In this document: positions 26,603-29,531 of the stretch, piece after piece
Numbering within the stretch: the stretch's first letter is position 1
Layout: each line of letters opens with the position of its first letter
Assembly: GCA_003697105.1 (NCBI GenBank)
Contig: RFFQ01000083.1
Span: forward strand, 1-29,531
Length of the DNA: 29,531 bases
Direction: 5' to 3'
Source of the DNA: Gemmatimonadota bacterium
GTDB lineage: Bacteria; 4572-55; J002
Translations under genes and position numbers: made by a program
Notes under the pieces: model-generated
The model's database searches: none
Seen by the model: only the letters and a program-made list of their open reading frames with translations
Told to the model about the DNA's origin: nothing

Positions 26603-27163
26603 CTAAAAATACCCCCACAAAAAGAGAACCGGCAAAAGAATGCCAATGCCGGTCAACCATGCTCCTCGGCCAGTAATACCCTTTTTGCCTTTTAATATAA
26701 ACATACCGGTGATGGCTAAAATTCCCAAGCTGATGGCGTAAATGTCTGCCACCCACGTCCACAGCTTTTTGGGTTCGTTGAGGTGTAAAAAATTGAATTG
26801 TCGCAAAATCGGACGATTTTTGATGATTTCCTGCTGGACGACCCCTGTTTTGTAATTCACCGTGATAGTGTGCTGATCCAAATAAATTTCAATCGTCTGG
26901 GGGTTTGGTAAAAATGTGGATTTGTACGGTTTTTCAATCTGAAGCCGTCGCATCACCTCCTGCGCCAACTCATCACGAGACGCATAATCCGTGGTAATCG
27001 GTTCCATTTGGCTCTCGATGCGCTGAATATCATAATTGGGGTTCCAGTCATCAATGTGATTGACCGCTACTCCGGAAACGGCGTAAATTAGAGTCAATCC
27101 AACACAAAGGTAGCCTAAATCCCGATGAATGATGATGTTCCATTTGCGCCATTTAAATGCCAT
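26603..27163 (-). CDS. PepSY-associated transmembrane protein
   Basis: A 186-residue membrane protein. A basic N-terminus (MAFKWRKWNIIIHRDLGY) leads into helix 1 (~18-35); an extracytoplasmic PepSY-like segment (~45-130) follows, then a helix around 145-160 and a final one at the C-terminus (WLTGIGILLPVLFLWGYF). This fits the PepSY_TM-like family, some members of which are linked to iron or flavin reduction in the envelope. Start is ATG 27163 after GGAG (7-base spacing). The frame runs to 27238, but that extension translates the terminator hairpin and is not real. Its position ahead of menA and menE suggests a membrane redox role, which is inference only. Confidence 0.75.
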   Translation of the reverse strand: MAFKWRKWNIIIHRDLGYLCVGLTLIYAVSGVAVNHIDDWNPNYDIQRIESQMEPITTDYASRDELAQEVMRRLQIEKPYKSTFLPNPQTIEIYLDQHTITVNYKTGVVQQEIIKNRPILRQFNFLHLNEPKKLWTWVADIYAISLGILAITGMFILKGKKGITGRGAWLTGIGILLPVLFLWGYF

Positions 27164-27191
27164 GATTGTCTCCGCCAGCCTAAAGGGATAC

Positions 27192-27226
27192 AAAAAAGCC
27201 GCTACCTTCATTTCGTAACGGCTTTT
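27192..27226 (-). terminator. Rho-independent terminator after the DUF4920 gene
   Basis: On the minus strand AAAAAGCCGTTAC pairs with GTAGCGGCTTTTT (one mismatch) around a ~9-base loop and ends in a T run. It lies 28 bases after the DUF4920 stop and only ~28 bases before the PepSY gene start. The hairpin has A and T tails on both sides, so it could act in both directions. Confidence 0.75.
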
Positions 27227-27253
27227 TCCTATCAACATTCATGATAACAGGCA

Positions 27254-27808
27254 TCAATCTTGTACCACCGCCCCGATGCCCTTTAATTGATAAATGACTT
27301 CTGCCACTTCGGATTTTGATTCTGCGGAAGTTTCCGTCTTTTCTGCATCCGTTTCCGCCTTCGTCCCACCGTCAGCGTCGCAACTTTCACCTTCTTTGTG
27401 CTGGTGGTTGGAGCAAACATGCGGGTCATCGCTGGTATTGGTAATTAAATTGCCATCCTTGTCAAATTCCAGTTTATACAATTCACCTTCGACCCAGGCC
27501 TCGTGCCCTTTGATGTCCATCGGAAAAACGATTTCGCCATCGGTTACCTTTACCCGCAAGGTCTCATAATCATTATCACTGGCAAGATTGATCCAACAAC
27601 CTCGTTTGGCGCAAACACCGACGACGGTGCCTTTGACTAACACCCGTTTACCCAGATAGGCTTCTGGATTTTCCGTGATTTCAGAGATCGGGGTTTCCTC
27701 CGTTAGGGTGAGTTCCTCACCAAAAGTACGCTTATCCGCCGCCATTGCCTGATGAATACACAGAAATCCCCAAAGTACGGTCAGAGTTAATACAAAAAGA
27801 CGTTTCAT
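27254..27808 (-). CDS. Exported DUF4920 protein with a His/Cys-rich insertion
   Basis: A 184-residue exported protein. Signal peptide 1-23 (ending AMA) is followed by a DUF4920-type OB-like core with VLVKGTVVGVCAKRGCWINL, in which C66 and C71 are conserved-looking. Between the core and the final strand (VIYQLKGIGAVV) lies an insertion at about 128-168: H130, C132, H135, H137 and C143, then a run rich in Thr, Glu, Lys, Ala and Ser. The His/Cys cluster looks able to bind a metal. ATG 27808 follows a perfect AGGAGG 6 bases upstream. It has its own promoter and terminator. Family function is unknown; periplasmic location is likely. Confidence 0.8.
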   Translation of the reverse strand: MKRLFVLTLTVLWGFLCIHQAMAADKRTFGEELTLTEETPISEITENPEAYLGKRVLVKGTVVGVCAKRGCWINLASDNDYETLRVKVTDGEIVFPMDIKGHEAWVEGELYKLEFDKDGNLITNTSDDPHVCSNHQHKEGESCDADGGTKAETDAEKTETSAESKSEVAEVIYQLKGIGAVVQD

Positions 27809-27864
27809 TGCGAACCTCCTATAAAAACATATAGATTTATAAATGAGTACATGGTTGCGGGAGC

Positions 27865-27893
27865 AATGTACACAAAAAAGAGCAAAGGGTCAA
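27865..27893 (-). promoter_or_regulatory. Predicted sigma70 promoter for the DUF4920 gene
   Basis: Minus-strand TTGACC (plus 27888-27893) and TACATT (27865-27870) with a 17-base spacer, giving a leader of about 50 bases before ATG 27808. Confidence 0.55.
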
Positions 27894-27951
27894 GTATTTT
27901 TTGAAGCGTACCATGTGATCCCATCCCCCCTCACACGGCATCGCTCGCAAC

Positions 27952-29352
27952 TTAGGAGATAACCAACTCTTCCGATCCATTTTCATCCCACGTGGTCGAA
28001 AGCGGATTTAGGTGATCTACCGGTTGGTCATCGTGGGTCATGGCATCCAGTTCATCTTCAAAGAAGAATTTGTCTGTGAATGCTGGTTTCAATTCATCCA
28101 GCCAAATTGCCTCATCATCATACTTCGCAAAAAAAGGACGGTGGACCCAACCTGGATTGCGACCTTGAATAAACCGTAAGACGATGACCTTCTTTTTGTT
28201 GATTTGATTAACACCGACAATCTGCACCTTGCCCGGATGTGCCGACATGCTGGGTCCCCGCACCGTGCGGCAGATGCCGCTCACCTGCTGGTATGCCTCC
28301 CGAAAAATGTGCCAGGCGCGCACCAACGGTACGCCAAAAAAGTGTTGTGCTCCGGTATCGCGCACAACAAACATGTAATATGGGATCATGCCCAATTGCA
28401 CTTGTCTCTGCCACATCTCTGCCCAAAGGTTGGCATTATCATTGATATTTGCTAGCAAAGGGGATTGGGTGCGAATTTGAGCACCGGTGGCACGAATCCG
28501 TTCTGTTGCCAGTTTGACGGCTTCCGTCTGGAGTTCGTTGGGATGGTTGAAATGTGCCATCACGGCTAAATGTTTTCCGGCATCTCGCACCCGCTCAAAT
28601 AGGGCTAATAGATCATCTGCATCCGTATCGGTCAAAAATTTATAGGGCCAATAGCTAAGTGCTTTTGTGCCCAACCGGATGGTGCGCAGATGCGGCAAAT
28701 CCGCCTCCAATAGTGCATCAATATATGATGCCAGATTCTTTGCCCGCATGATCAGGGGATCTCCGCCAGTAAAAAGCACATCGGTCACTTCGGGGTGAGT
28801 ACGAACATATTCAACTAACAATTCCGTCTCACGCATGGCAAATTTCAATTCATCCATGCCCACAAATTGTGCCCACCGGAAACAAAATGTACAATAAGCA
28901 TGGCAAGTCTGCCCTTGACTGGGAAAAAAGAGTACCGTTTGACGATATTTATGCTGCATCCCAGTCAACTTTTGATTCCCGATCAGTGGGACGTTATGAT
29001 CCAATTGACCCGCCGGGTGCGGATTCAATTCCCAACGAATCGACTCTGCAATCGCCTGAATTTCCCGCTTACCGGCACCCCGTTTCAGTGCGCTCGCCAT
29101 TTGATCGAAATGATGGGGCTTCAGCATATCCCGTTGGGGGAATGTTAAAACAAAGATGGGATCATGGGGGATATTATCCCAATTGATTAGCTCCTCCACC
29201 ACATAATTGTTTGTGCGGAAGGGCAAGACCCGGCCAACAACTTCCATCTCAAACTTTTGAGCTTCTGATAGCCGGCTAAGTTGGGGTATTGTCCGAAAAT
29301 TATTGAGGGTATATGGCTTGTACCGTTTAACCTCCTTAAGTTGATGATGCAT
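27952..29352 (-). CDS. KamA-family radical SAM protein (lysine 2,3-aminomutase-like)
   Basis: A 466-residue radical SAM enzyme. The 4Fe-4S motif is C150-HAY-C154-TF-C157, followed by FTGGDPL (the SAM-binding GGD). The fold order matches lysine 2,3-aminomutase: N-terminal helical part, radical SAM barrel, and a candidate PLP lysine K375 in SAHPGKVQIVG. D332 in RDTGAQHF lines up by eye with one substrate-carboxylate-facing Asp of KamA. Differences: the loop before K375 is shortened and lacks the DAPGGGGK form, and no cysteines follow C361, so the zinc-site cysteines of clostridial KamA are missing. Substrate is therefore uncertain; it is too long for EpmB. ATG 29352 has AGGAGG 5 bases upstream. 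It stands alone, convergent with nothing. Confidence 0.8.
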   Translation of the reverse strand: MHHQLKEVKRYKPYTLNNFRTIPQLSRLSEAQKFEMEVVGRVLPFRTNNYVVEELINWDNIPHDPIFVLTFPQRDMLKPHHFDQMASALKRGAGKREIQAIAESIRWELNPHPAGQLDHNVPLIGNQKLTGMQHKYRQTVLFFPSQGQTCHAYCTFCFRWAQFVGMDELKFAMRETELLVEYVRTHPEVTDVLFTGGDPLIMRAKNLASYIDALLEADLPHLRTIRLGTKALSYWPYKFLTDTDADDLLALFERVRDAGKHLAVMAHFNHPNELQTEAVKLATERIRATGAQIRTQSPLLANINDNANLWAEMWQRQVQLGMIPYYMFVVRDTGAQHFFGVPLVRAWHIFREAYQQVSGICRTVRGPSMSAHPGKVQIVGVNQINKKKVIVLRFIQGRNPGWVHRPFFAKYDDEAIWLDELKPAFTDKFFFEDELDAMTHDDQPVDHLNPLSTTWDENGSEELVIS

Positions 29353-29531
29353 TCATACCTCCTAAAGCTAATGTGAATAAAAAGATTATGTCAATGTGAA
29401 AAGAGTCACCTTCCTTCCTAACCTAAATAGGTGTTGGAAACCTCTCCATGCAAAGAGTACATAAATATACTAAGTACACGTCAAAAGTGTAATAACTCTT
29501 TTGAATTCAATGGGTTTCAGATGTATATAGG
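29353..29531. other. Upstream region of the KamA-like gene, cut by the window edge
   Basis: 179 AT-rich bases with a perfect ribosome site (AGGAGG on the minus strand, 29358-29363). A weak minus-strand promoter candidate has TTGACG at 29479-29484 and a poor -10 box about 17 bases on. No gene or repeat array is visible. Confidence 0.4.

Noticed and set aside
27164-27238. Longer N-terminus for the PepSY membrane protein
   Set aside because: The extension translates the terminator hairpin; ATG 27163 has a proper ribosome site.
1-29531. CRISPR array, tRNA, rRNA or insertion sequence
   Set aside because: No regularly spaced repeats, cloverleaf-like segments, rRNA sequence or transposase genes were seen by eye, even though a cmr gene lies at the left edge.

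Overview
The window reads as one ordinary chromosomal stretch of a mid-GC, Gram-negative-type bacterium. Outer-membrane logic is clear: a lipobox lipoprotein sits beside a PorV/DUF5723-like beta-barrel ending in Phe, and there are exported DUF4920 and choice-of-anchor-V proteins and menaquinone genes. Many genes have strong Shine-Dalgarno sites (GGAGG, AAGGAG), and several gaps hold TTGACA/TATAAT-type promoters. Those signals argue against Bacteroidetes proper. The gene set fits the wider FCB group (Calditrichota/KSB1/Marinimicrobia-like); this placement is inference.

Layout. (1) 1-962: 3' end of a cmr6 gene, the right edge of a type III-B CRISPR-Cas locus lying upstream of the window. Its first ~350 bases are far more AT-rich than everything after. 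(2) 966-2596: mrp/apbC (minus) and, divergently, a small double-CDGSH iron-sulfur protein. (3) 2654-9653 (+): a tightly packed operon of BatA-like VWA membrane protein, MoxR AAA+ ATPase, DUF58 protein, TgpA-like membrane transglutaminase, GT4 glycosyltransferase and tsaE. (4) 9702-12687 (-): dihydroorotase, a deoxynucleoside kinase with a eukaryote-like ERS motif, a terminator, and a branched-chain aminotransferase. (5) 13047-20608 (+): an exported CxxCH protein with its own promoter and terminator, then pepF-rnhB-purQ-metH behind another promoter. (6) 20867-24341 (+): a large acidic lipoprotein of unknown function overlapping the gene of an outer-membrane barrel protein. (7) 24330-27808 (-): menE, menA and a PepSY-type membrane protein, preceded by an exported DUF4920 protein with its own promoter and terminator. 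(8) 27952-29352 (-): a KamA-family radical SAM protein.

How the genes work together. The VWA/MoxR/DUF58/transglutaminase set is a recurring bacterial envelope-linked module in which the MoxR ATPase probably remodels the VWA partner; here it is extended by a glycosyltransferase and a tRNA-modification gene through 4-base ATGA overlaps. dNK plus pyrC join nucleoside salvage and de novo pyrimidine synthesis. menA and menE supply two menaquinone steps. The lipoprotein/barrel pair is the least explained unit and the best candidate for undescribed biology. No tRNA, rRNA, insertion sequence or CRISPR array was seen.
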